This document shows, one piece after another, positions 25,977 through 34,444 of a stretch of 44,548 nucleotides of DNA. The first letter of the stretch is position 1, and each line of letters begins with the position of its first letter. The DNA is taken from contig JAYYDT010000099.1 of NCBI GenBank assembly GCA_036160575.1, positions 1 to 44,548 on the forward strand, written 5' to 3'. The stretch is from TMED26 sp002694075 (GTDB lineage Bacteria; Pseudomonadota; Alphaproteobacteria; Thalassobaculales; Thalassobaculaceae). The notes beneath the pieces were generated by a model that did no database searches, was not told where the DNA came from, and saw only the letters and a program-made list of their open reading frames with translations. The translations under genes and the position numbers were made by a program.

Positions 25977-27146
25977 ATGAGCCAGGCGCAGCCGCAGGCG
26001 GCGTTGCCGGGGCCGGCGGCGGCGTCCGGGCCGGACCCGCGATTTTACCTGTGTCCGACCGATTGGGTGCGCGGCCCCGCCAGTGCGGCGGCGGTGGCGG
26101 CCGGCGGGGCCTTGCCCTTAGCTGGCGGCGACCTTGCTTTCCAAAGTGTTTGCGTGGGCTGGCGACAAGCCGAAGGGGCCGCGTATTGCCGATTGCCGGT
26201 CGACCGGTCGTCGCGTGCCGATCTGGTCGCTTGGGCCGAAAATGTCGGTTGGGCCGTGGGATGGACGGAGCAATTGGCGGCGCTGACCGAACCCCGACAA
26301 ACCGCGCTCGCCGGCGCGTGGGGCACGGTCCCGCGGATTATGGGCGTGATCAATGTGACCCCCGACAGTTTTTCCGACGGCGGCCTTTTTTTGGACCCGG
26401 TGGCGGCCATTGCCGAGGGGCGGGCGATGGCCGCCGCCGGCGCCGATATCCTAGACATTGGCGGCGAGTCGACGCGGCCGGGGGCGGCACCCGTGCCGGC
26501 CGCGGAGGAAGCGCGCCGCGTGACCCCGGTGATCGCCGGCCTGGTGGGTGCCGGTCCGGCCCTCTCGGTCGACACCCGGCGGGCGGCGGTGATGGCCGCG
26601 GCGGTCGCCGCCGGCGCCGATCTGATCAACGATGTGAGTGCCCTGACCGGCGACGACGACAGTTTGGCGGTGGCCGCCGACAGCGACCGTCCGGTGATTT
26701 TAATGCATATGCAGGGAACGCCGGTCGATATGCAGGAAGACCCCCGCTATCACTTCGCGCCTTTTGACATCTTTGACTGGTTGCAGGAGCGGCTGGCGGC
26801 CTGCGCGATGGCGGGGATTCCCGCCGCGCGGGTGATCACCGACCCTGGCTTCGGATTTGGCAAGACCGTTGCCCATAACTTGCAGATCCTGTCCTGGCTG
26901 GGGGTCTTTCAGGCGCTTGGCTGTCCGGTGGTCGCCGGCCTGTCGCGCAAATCCTCAATCGCCAAAATCGCCAGCCCGCATGCCCCTGACGCATTGCCGG
27001 CGTCACGGCGCTTGCCGGGGTCATTGGCCTTCGCCTTGGCGGCGGCGGCGCGCGGCGCGGATATCTTGCGCGTCCACGACGTGGCCGAAACGGCCCAGGC
27101 GTTGGCTATTTGGCGGGCCACGGAAAGCGGCGTGTCGCCTGTCTGA
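25977..27146 (+). CDS. folP: Dihydropteroate synthase FolP with N-terminal extension
   Basis: FolP condenses 6-hydroxymethyl-dihydropterin diphosphate with p-aminobenzoate in folate synthesis and is the sulfonamide target. The TIM-barrel core spans about 120-389: GVINVTPDSFSDGG, DIGGESTRPGA, SVDT, INDVSAL, MHMQGTP, DPGFGFGKT and GLSRKS are all intact. The first 119 residues are an extension absent from E. coli FolP, with a short alpha/beta-like module (YLCPTDWVRGPASAAAVAAG, then LPLAGG). From memory, similar extensions occur in alphaproteobacterial FolP; their role is unknown. It starts 14 bases after ftsH. Confidence 0.95.
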   Translation: MSQAQPQAALPGPAAASGPDPRFYLCPTDWVRGPASAAAVAAGGALPLAGGDLAFQSVCVGWRQAEGAAYCRLPVDRSSRADLVAWAENVGWAVGWTEQLAALTEPRQTALAGAWGTVPRIMGVINVTPDSFSDGGLFLDPVAAIAEGRAMAAAGADILDIGGESTRPGAAPVPAAEEARRVTPVIAGLVGAGPALSVDTRRAAVMAAAVAAGADLINDVSALTGDDDSLAVAADSDRPVILMHMQGTPVDMQEDPRYHFAPFDIFDWLQERLAACAMAGIPAARVITDPGFGFGKTVAHNLQILSWLGVFQALGCPVVAGLSRKSSIAKIASPHAPDALPASRRLPGSLAFALAAAARGADILRVHDVAETAQALAIWRATESGVSPV

Positions 27147-27215
27147 GAACCACGCGGGTGATTTGCGTTGGACGCGGAATCGATTATACAGGCCCAAGAT
27201 CTTTTGGACCGCTCC

Positions 27216-28568
27216 ATGGAACGTAAATATTTTGGTACCGACGGCATTCGTGGGCGCGCCAATCGTCACCCGATGACCGCCAATATGGCGCTCAAGGTGG
27301 CGCAGGCGGCCGGCCGTCATTTCACCCCCCATGTGACCAGTCACCGGCCGTTGGCGGTGATCGGCAAGGACACGCGCCTATCCGGCTATATGCTGGAGCC
27401 GGCGATGACCGCCGGTTTTATCTCCTTGGGCATGGACGTGGTGTTGCTCGGTCCCATGCCGACGCCGGCGGTGGCCAGTTTGACGCGCTCGTTGCGGGCC
27501 GATTTGGGGGTGATGATTTCCGCCTCTCACAACCCCTTCGCCGACAATGGCATCAAGCTTTTTGGTCCGAGCGGTGACAAGCTGTCCGACGAGGTTGAGC
27601 GGACCATCGAGGCGTTGATGGACGCCGGCGATGAAAGTCATTTCGCGGCGCCGGACAAGCTCGGCCGGGCGCGCCGGCTGGAGGACCCGCACGGGCGCTA
27701 TATCGAAATCGCCAAAGCGTCTTTTCCGCGCGACTTGCGCTTGGATGGTCTGAAAATCGTTATTGATTGCGCCCATGGCGCGGCCTATCGGGTGGCCCCG
27801 ACAGTGCTGTATGAGTTGGGCGCCGAGGTCATCCCCCTGGGCACGGCGCCTAATGGCTTCAACATCAATGACGCGTGTGGCGCGGCGGCGCCGGCGGCGA
27901 TGCAGGCCAAGGTGGTCGCCGAAGGCGCCGATCTCGGCATCGCGTTGGATGGCGACGCCGACCGCGTGATCATGGCCGACGAACATGGCCGGGTCATCGA
28001 TGGCGACCAAATCATGGGGTTGATTGCGGCGTCCTGGGCCGAGGACGGCCGTTTGACCGGCGGGGGTCTGGTCACCACCGTCATGTCGAACATGGGTTTG
28101 GAGCGTTTCCTAAGTGGCCAAGGCCTGTCGATGGCCCGCACGGCGGTTGGCGACCGCTATGTCCTGGCCCATATGCGTGACGGCGGCTTCAACCTTGGCG
28201 GCGAGCAATCCGGCCATATCATTATGAGCGATTACGCCACCACCGGCGATGGCTTGATCGCCGCTCTCCAGGTGCTGGCGGTGGCCATCCGCTCGGCCCA
28301 ACCGATGAGCCAAGTGGCGCGGGTTTTCGAACCCTTTCCGCAAGTTTTGCGTAATGTCCGCTATCGCAGCGACGACCCGCTGGCCGAGCCGTCGGTACTG
28401 GCGGCCCGAACCGCCGGCGAGGCGATTTTGGCCGGCGGCGGGCGGGTTAATCTGCGATATTCCGGGACCGAGCCCTTGGTCCGGATCATGGCCGAGGGCG
28501 AGGACGCGGCGGCGGTGACCCAAGCCATCGACATTATCGCCGACGCTATCGCCGTCCTCGACCGATGA
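27216..28568 (+). CDS. glmM: Phosphoglucosamine mutase GlmM
   Basis: GlmM interconverts glucosamine-6-phosphate and glucosamine-1-phosphate for UDP-GlcNAc synthesis. 450 residues. The catalytic phosphoserine is S104 in ISASHNP, the Mg-binding loop is LDGDADRV, and the sugar-phosphate loop is RYSGTEPLVR. The start is the ATG at 27216 because MERKYFGTDGIRG matches the family N-terminus. A TTG at 27168 would add 16 unlike residues. No obvious Shine-Dalgarno sequence is seen. thiD follows with an ATGA overlap. The folP-glmM order is typical of proteobacteria. Confidence 0.97.
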   Translation: MERKYFGTDGIRGRANRHPMTANMALKVAQAAGRHFTPHVTSHRPLAVIGKDTRLSGYMLEPAMTAGFISLGMDVVLLGPMPTPAVASLTRSLRADLGVMISASHNPFADNGIKLFGPSGDKLSDEVERTIEALMDAGDESHFAAPDKLGRARRLEDPHGRYIEIAKASFPRDLRLDGLKIVIDCAHGAAYRVAPTVLYELGAEVIPLGTAPNGFNINDACGAAAPAAMQAKVVAEGADLGIALDGDADRVIMADEHGRVIDGDQIMGLIAASWAEDGRLTGGGLVTTVMSNMGLERFLSGQGLSMARTAVGDRYVLAHMRDGGFNLGGEQSGHIIMSDYATTGDGLIAALQVLAVAIRSAQPMSQVARVFEPFPQVLRNVRYRSDDPLAEPSVLAARTAGEAILAGGGRVNLRYSGTEPLVRIMAEGEDAAAVTQAIDIIADAIAVLDR

Positions 28569-29395
28569 GGGATGCCGCCGTGACCGCAACCCCCACCCAT
28601 GGACGGGTATTGATCGTCGCCGGCTCGGACTCCGGCGGCGGCGCTGGCATCCAGGCCGATATCAAGGCGGTCACCGCCCTTGGCGGTTACGCCATGACCG
28701 CGATCACCGCCTTGACCGCTCAGAACACGCTGGGTGTCCACGGCGTGCAGCCGACGCCGCTGGACTTTATCGCGCAGCAGATCGATGTGGTGGTCGATGA
28801 CCTTGGGGTCGATTGCGTGAAAACCGGCATGCTGGCCACCACCGAGGTGATCGAAACCGTCGCCAACCGGCTCGACGCCAAAGCCGCTGAGGCGGCGGTG
28901 GTGGTCGACCCGGTGATGGTCGCCAAGGGCGGGCATCCTCTGTTGGCGGCGGCGGCGGTGGCGGCGATGCGGGAGATTATGGTGCCGCGGGCCAGTCTGC
29001 TAACGCCGAACGTGCCGGAGGCCGTGGCGTTGACGGGCCTGACCATTGCCGGCGGCGACGATTTGCGCCGCGCGGGCGAGGCGCTGCTGGCCCAGGGCGC
29101 GTCGGCGGTATTGATGAAAGGCGGCCATCTCGATGGTCCCCAGGTCACCGATCTGCTGGTCGCGCCGGATGGTGTAACGGTTTTTGAAGGACCGCGCATC
29201 GCCACCCGCCACACCCACGGCACGGGCTGCACCACGGCCTCGGCAATCGCCGCCGGTCTTGCCCAAGGCATGGATTTGGCGGCGGCTGTCGGCCGCGCGC
29301 GGGCCTATGTGCAGGTGGCGATCGCCAGCGCCCCAGGCTATGGTCACGGCCACGGACCGTTGAATCACGTCCACACCGTGATGGCGGACCCATGA
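28565..29395 (+). CDS. thiD: Hydroxymethylpyrimidine/phosphomethylpyrimidine kinase ThiD
   Basis: ThiD phosphorylates HMP and HMP-phosphate to HMP-diphosphate for thiamine synthesis. The 276-residue ribokinase-fold product has the substrate segment GSDSGGGAGIQADIK near residue 19 and the anion-hole/catalytic GTGCTTASAIAAGL near 219. The ATG at 28565 overlaps the glmM stop. No thiamine riboswitch precedes it; its place in the glmM transcript suggests constitutive expression. The C-terminus has several histidines (GYGHGHGPLNH), a common ThiD ending. Confidence 0.96.
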   Translation: MRDAAVTATPTHGRVLIVAGSDSGGGAGIQADIKAVTALGGYAMTAITALTAQNTLGVHGVQPTPLDFIAQQIDVVVDDLGVDCVKTGMLATTEVIETVANRLDAKAAEAAVVVDPVMVAKGGHPLLAAAAVAAMREIMVPRASLLTPNVPEAVALTGLTIAGGDDLRRAGEALLAQGASAVLMKGGHLDGPQVTDLLVAPDGVTVFEGPRIATRHTHGTGCTTASAIAAGLAQGMDLAAAVGRARAYVQVAIASAPGYGHGHGPLNHVHTVMADP

Positions 29396-29424
29396 CGCAG
29401 GGTCAACAAAACGGAGAGATGCGC

Positions 29425-30084
29425 ATGGAACACGCGGCTTATCTCGGCCCCGGCGCGTTGATTGAGAGCGAGGATCCCGCCGTTATCGCCTTCGCCCGGG
29501 AACAGGCCGGCGACGGTGACGATATCACCCGCGCGGTACGGCTTTATCACGCGGTGCGCGACCAAATCCTCTACGATCCTTATCTGCCGCTGGGCCGCCG
29601 GGAAAGTTATTCGGCGAAGGTGGCGTTGGTCAGCGGCCGCGGTTGGTGCGTGTCCAAGGCGGCCCTGCTGACCGCCTGTTGCCGGGCGGTTGGGATTCCG
29701 GCGCGTCCGGGCTATGCCGATGTGGTGAATCATCTGGCCACCGAAAAACTGATTGAGAACATGGGCAGCGATATTTTCGCCTGGCATTCCTACGCCGAGA
29801 TCTGGCTCGATGGCGCCTGGGTTAAGGCGACGCCGGCGTTCAATAGCTCGCTTTGCGATAAATTTGGGCTGAAACCGCTGGAATTCGACGGCCGCGCCGA
29901 CTCCCTGTTCCATGAATTCGACCGCGCCGGCAACCGCCACATGGAGTATATCCGCGACCGGGGCCATTTTAGCGACGTGCCCATTGATCAGATTCTCGAG
30001 ACCTTTCGTGGGCTCTACAAATCGGTGTTCCTCGGCATCGAGGGTGATTTCCAGGCCGAGGCGGGCGCCCCATCGTCAGTCTAA
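29425..30084 (+). CDS. Transglutaminase-like cysteine peptidase-fold protein
   Basis: A 219-residue protein with a transglutaminase-like core. The candidate nucleophile Cys is in GWCVSKAALLTACCRAVGIP and the His in FAWHSYAEIWLDGAWV. The next strand reads VKATPAFN, where the usual Asp of the Cys-His-Asp triad is replaced by Thr. The block KATPAFN followed by LKPLEFDGRADSL recurs, from memory, in many bacterial proteins labelled only as transglutaminase-like, so this may be a subfamily trait. No signal peptide is seen. GGAGAG at 29413-29418 favours the ATG at 29425; an earlier ATG at 29392 overlaps the thiD stop and could be used by coupling. Function is unknown. Confidence 0.8.
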   Translation: MEHAAYLGPGALIESEDPAVIAFAREQAGDGDDITRAVRLYHAVRDQILYDPYLPLGRRESYSAKVALVSGRGWCVSKAALLTACCRAVGIPARPGYADVVNHLATEKLIENMGSDIFAWHSYAEIWLDGAWVKATPAFNSSLCDKFGLKPLEFDGRADSLFHEFDRAGNRHMEYIRDRGHFSDVPIDQILETFRGLYKSVFLGIEGDFQAEAGAPSSV

Positions 30085-30092
30085 GGCGCGCG

Positions 30093-31028
30093 TCAAGCCA
30101 CCGCGCGGCTGCGCAGGATCACGGTCAGCCCGCCGACGACGATCAGCGCGATGCCGAGGAAAGTGAACAGGTCGGGGAAATCGCCCCAGATCAAGTAGCC
30201 CCAGAGCACCGCAAAAGGCAGCGCCAGGTATTCAAACGGCGCCACCGTGGTGGCGGCGGCCAGGCGATAGGCTTGCGAGATCGCGAAGCCACCGATGGCG
30301 ACGGTGAAGCCGGAGGCCGCGAACAGCGCCAAATCCCCCGGCGTCGGCACAATCCAAGCGCGCAGCAAAAATTCCATATTGGCCTGGCCGCCGCCGGCAA
30401 AACGGCCATCGCCGACGGCCAGGCCCATGACCGCGCTGGCCGCCAGCAAGGTCAATTGGATGTAAAACGACATGGTCGAGGCCCCGTCGGTCACACCCAA
30501 GCGGCGCGTCATCAACTGGGTTCCGGCATACCCGAGGGCGGAAATTAGGGGCAGAATGGCGACGTATTGAACCGCCGCGCCCGACGGCCGGACCATGATC
30601 AGCACACCCAGCATGCCGATGGCGACCGCCAGCCAGCGCCGCCAACCGACCCGTTCGCCGAGAAGCGGTCCCGACAGCGCGGTGATGAACAGGGGGGCGA
30701 CGAAAAAAAGGGCCATGGCCTCGGCCAGTGGCATGGTCGCGAGGGCCACGAAATAGGTGCCATTGCAGATGACGATGAAGCTGCCACGCAAAAGATGCAG
30801 GCCCAGGCGCCGCGTCTTCAAAATCGCCAAACCGCCCTCGAGATGGGCGAAGAGGAGGGTCAGCAAGAGACCAAAACAACTGCGGATCAACACCGCCTCG
30901 TGCAGGGGGTAGGTGCCGCTGACCCATTTGATGATGGTGTCTTGAAGAGAAAAGGTCACCATGCCGGCGATCGCGAAAAGGACGGCGCGGATAGGTTGGC
31001 TGTTATCTTGTGCGTGCACGGCGACCAT
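30093..31028 (-). CDS. DMT-superfamily (EamA-type) transporter
   Basis: A 311-residue inner-membrane protein with about ten hydrophobic helices in two EamA repeats (roughly residues 15-150 and 160-295). Marks include the early FSLQDTIIKWVSG and the late FEYLALPFAVLWGYLIWGDFP element near the end of the second repeat. DMT transporters export or import metabolites such as amino acids or nucleotides; no substrate can be assigned. The ATG ending at 31028 has GGAAG 7 bases upstream; a longer frame to 31091 is possible. It converges on the transglutaminase-like gene with eight bases between stops. Confidence 0.9.
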   Translation of the reverse strand: MVAVHAQDNSQPIRAVLFAIAGMVTFSLQDTIIKWVSGTYPLHEAVLIRSCFGLLLTLLFAHLEGGLAILKTRRLGLHLLRGSFIVICNGTYFVALATMPLAEAMALFFVAPLFITALSGPLLGERVGWRRWLAVAIGMLGVLIMVRPSGAAVQYVAILPLISALGYAGTQLMTRRLGVTDGASTMSFYIQLTLLAASAVMGLAVGDGRFAGGGQANMEFLLRAWIVPTPGDLALFAASGFTVAIGGFAISQAYRLAAATTVAPFEYLALPFAVLWGYLIWGDFPDLFTFLGIALIVVGGLTVILRSRAVA

Positions 31029-31120
31029 TGGGCTTGCTTCCGGTCGGTTGTGGCCCCAGGCGATATGGATCACTCTTGGCCGTTGTGCCATCCCATTCGC
31101 GACATTTAATGGAGGTTGCC

Positions 31121-31578
31121 ATGCCCAATGAAGCCCCCCGCGCCCGTGCCTTGGGCGTCAACCATGTGGTTTTGGAGGTCGGTGATTTGGACGCGGCGCT
31201 CGATTTCTACGGCCAAATCTTTCAGTTCACCTTGCGCGGGCGTAGCGAAACCGCCGTGTTCATTGATCTGGGTGACCAGTTTTTGCAATTCAGCCTGGGT
31301 AAGACCCAGGACGCGGACGAGCGCCGCCATTTTGGCTTGGTGGTCGATGACCGGGCGGCGGTGCGCGCCCGCTTGGACGCCATGGGAGTGGAGATTTTCG
31401 AACGTCTGAACTTTCGCGACCCCTGGGGCAACCGTGTCGAAGTGGTGCCCTATGACAATATCCAATTCACCAAAGCCCCGGCGGTGCTCGCCGCCATGGG
31501 CGCCGGCGAAATCGCCAAAACGCCGGCGGCGATGGAGGAATTGCGCGCCAAGGGCATGTGGCGCGAGGATGACGCGCC

Positions 31579-31582
<4 letters not shown>
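31121..31582 (+). CDS. VOC-superfamily (glyoxalase/dioxygenase fold) protein
   Basis: A 153-residue protein with the vicinal-oxygen-chelate fold. The first beta-alpha-beta unit (GVNHVVLEVGDLDAALDFYG) and second unit (RHFGLVVDDRAAVRARLDAMGV) are clear. Possible metal ligands are His in VNHVV, His in RRHFGL and Glu in GNRVEVVPY. Members include glyoxalase I, extradiol dioxygenases and antibiotic-binding proteins; the reaction here is unknown. About 25 charged residues follow the fold. The ATG at 31121 follows GGAGG. Its stop overlaps that of the convergent ettA in TTAA. Confidence 0.88.
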
Positions 31583-33261
<1,679 letters not shown>

Positions 33262-33349
33262 CGGTCGCTCCGCTGCGGCAAATCTGGGGACGGACGGTTC
33301 TAGATCAGTTTTCGGCAAAAGAAAACCGTTGAGGCGCGGGACACCCTGG

Positions 33350-34012
33350 CTAGCCCGGTTCGACGAAGCTGGCGACATTGAGCCGGCGCCGTAAAGCCGC
33401 GCGTGGCTCGCACCAGCGGTAACGCACCGAATTTCTAAGAATGCTCAGATCGTTATCGACCACCGGAATAACCCATGGCCCCCACGTTGCCAGCGCCGCC
33501 GGACTGGCGTGAAAAATCGCGTCGAGCGGTCGGTCGGCGGCCAAACTGTCGGCGGCGACGCGGCGGGTCTGCGCGTCAAGCGCGGCGGCGAAGTCGTCGC
33601 CGGCCTCGACCGGCTGGCCGGCCTCATCCAAAATCACCGTCAAGGTTTCGAGGGTCCACCCCCGGGCCACCGCCGGCGCCACGCCCCCCGCGGTCAGGAG
33701 GCCGCCAGCGAAAATCGCCAGATCGCCAACCGCGGCGAGCCAGATCCGCCATTTCGCGACATTCACCGCGGCGACAAAATCAGGATCGTTGAAAAGCCGT
33801 GGGAAGTCGCCGCCGGCGCGGGCGCGAAGATACCCATACAAGCTGGTCTGGGCGAGGTGGCGGGCCTGGTTACTGATAAAAATGGCCAAGTCCAAGGGTC
33901 GGCAAATTAGCAATTCTCTACCCAAAAATAACAATAAAGTTCGCTGGAATTTACCAGAAAGATAATTAAAAATACTAATACAAAAGTATTTATTTGATCT
34001 AATTTCATCCAA
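33350..34012 (-). CDS. Conserved hypothetical protein with AT-rich 5' end; start uncertain
   Basis: A soluble protein of up to 220 residues with no family I can name for certain. The core from about residue 40 (LAIFISNQARHLAQ, SLYGYLRARAG, NVAKWRIWLAAVGDL) resembles, from memory, a conserved alphaproteobacterial protein sometimes labelled esterase, but I see no catalytic motif. There is no ATG in the frame. The longest form begins with TTG at 34012, while TTG at 33913 or 33895 would put the start where the conserved core begins. The first 38 codons are AT-rich (TTT, AAT, TTA, ATT), and the codon use then switches abruptly to the GC-rich host pattern. That suggests the 5' end is replaced, or is not coding. 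Confidence 0.6.
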   Translation of the reverse strand: MDEIRSNKYFCISIFNYLSGKFQRTLLLFLGRELLICRPLDLAIFISNQARHLAQTSLYGYLRARAGGDFPRLFNDPDFVAAVNVAKWRIWLAAVGDLAIFAGGLLTAGGVAPAVARGWTLETLTVILDEAGQPVEAGDDFAAALDAQTRRVAADSLAADRPLDAIFHASPAALATWGPWVIPVVDNDLSILRNSVRYRWCEPRAALRRRLNVASFVEPG

Positions 34013-34026
34013 ATATTCCTACTTTA

Positions 34027-34055
34027 TTGAGTAAAGACTCGCAAAGGCGTTTTAT
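34027..34055 (+). promoter_or_regulatory. Candidate vegetative promoter ahead of the symporter leader
   Basis: TTGAGT at 34027-34032 and TTTTAT at 34050-34055 are 17 bases apart. They lie in an AT-rich stretch, on the strand leading to the terminator-like hairpin and the symporter genes. Predicted start is near 34062. The -10 box matches TATAAT at four of six positions, so this is tentative. Confidence 0.35.
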
Positions 34056-34105
34056 ATTTAAGATACTTTTGGGGGATTCAGTAGTCACGCCAAGCAAGGC
34101 GTTTT
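34044..34105 (+). repeat. Direct repeat AAGGCGTTTT, two copies
   Basis: The ten-base word AAGGCGTTTT occurs at 34044-34053 and 34096-34105, 52 bases apart start to start, close to five helical turns. The first copy overlaps the candidate -10 region and the second forms the terminator arm and T-run. It could be two protein sites, a duplication scar or chance. Confidence 0.45.
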
Positions 34106-34108
34106 TTT
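34087..34108 (+). terminator. Terminator-like hairpin in the symporter leader
   Basis: ACGCC (34087-34091) pairs with GGCGT (34098-34102) around the loop AAGCAA, and the second arm runs into seven T's (34102-34108). The stem is short but the T-tract is clean. It lies 50 bases before the DUF4212 ATG. No plus-strand gene ends here, so it would act on a leader transcript or a short RNA. Confidence 0.6.
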
Positions 34109-34157
34109 CGTCCGGTCTATGTGCGTGCCGCCGATCGGCGCAAAAGGGAGCGAAAAA

Positions 34158-34433
34158 ATGACAGACATTTCCGAACAGGAATTAGCGAATCGCCGGGAAC
34201 ATTGGCGGCGAACCAGGCGTCTCATGGTGATCCACATCGCGATCTGGTTCTTTTTCTCTTTCGTGGTGCATTGGTTCGCCGCGGCCCTCAACAGCACAAG
34301 TTTCCTGGGTTTTCCCCTTGGCTTTTACATGGCCGCGCAAGGCGCCTTGATCGTCTTTGTGGTGCAGTTGTTTGTGTTTGTGTGGCAGCAGGACCGGATT
34401 GATCACGCCTGCGGCCAGGCCGAAGACGCGTAG
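34158..34433 (+). CDS. DUF4212 sodium:solute symporter small subunit
   Basis: A 91-residue inner-membrane protein. A charged N-terminus (about 1-22, with REHWRRTRRL) precedes two membrane helices (about 23-45 and 52-76) and a short acidic tail. The length, RRLM-IHIAIWF and the GFYMAAQG element between helices fit the DUF4212 family. Members are encoded directly ahead of VC_2705-type sodium:solute symporters and are thought to be a second subunit. The ATG at 34158 follows GGGAGCG. The symporter gene starts 11 bases after its stop, so they are co-translated. The substrate is unknown; related systems carry monocarboxylates such as acetate. Confidence 0.88.
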   Translation: MTDISEQELANRREHWRRTRRLMVIHIAIWFFFSFVVHWFAAALNSTSFLGFPLGFYMAAQGALIVFVVQLFVFVWQQDRIDHACGQAEDA

Positions 34434-34444
34434 GGGAGGGTGTG

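Noticed and set aside
28440..28620. Possible thiamine riboswitch before thiD
   Set aside because: thiD overlaps glmM by four bases and I see no THI-box-like sequence in the coding region upstream.
33308..33326. Inverted repeat GTTTTC/GAAAAC between ettA and the hypothetical gene
   Set aside because: Only six pairs with no T-run on either strand; could be an operator but nothing supports it.
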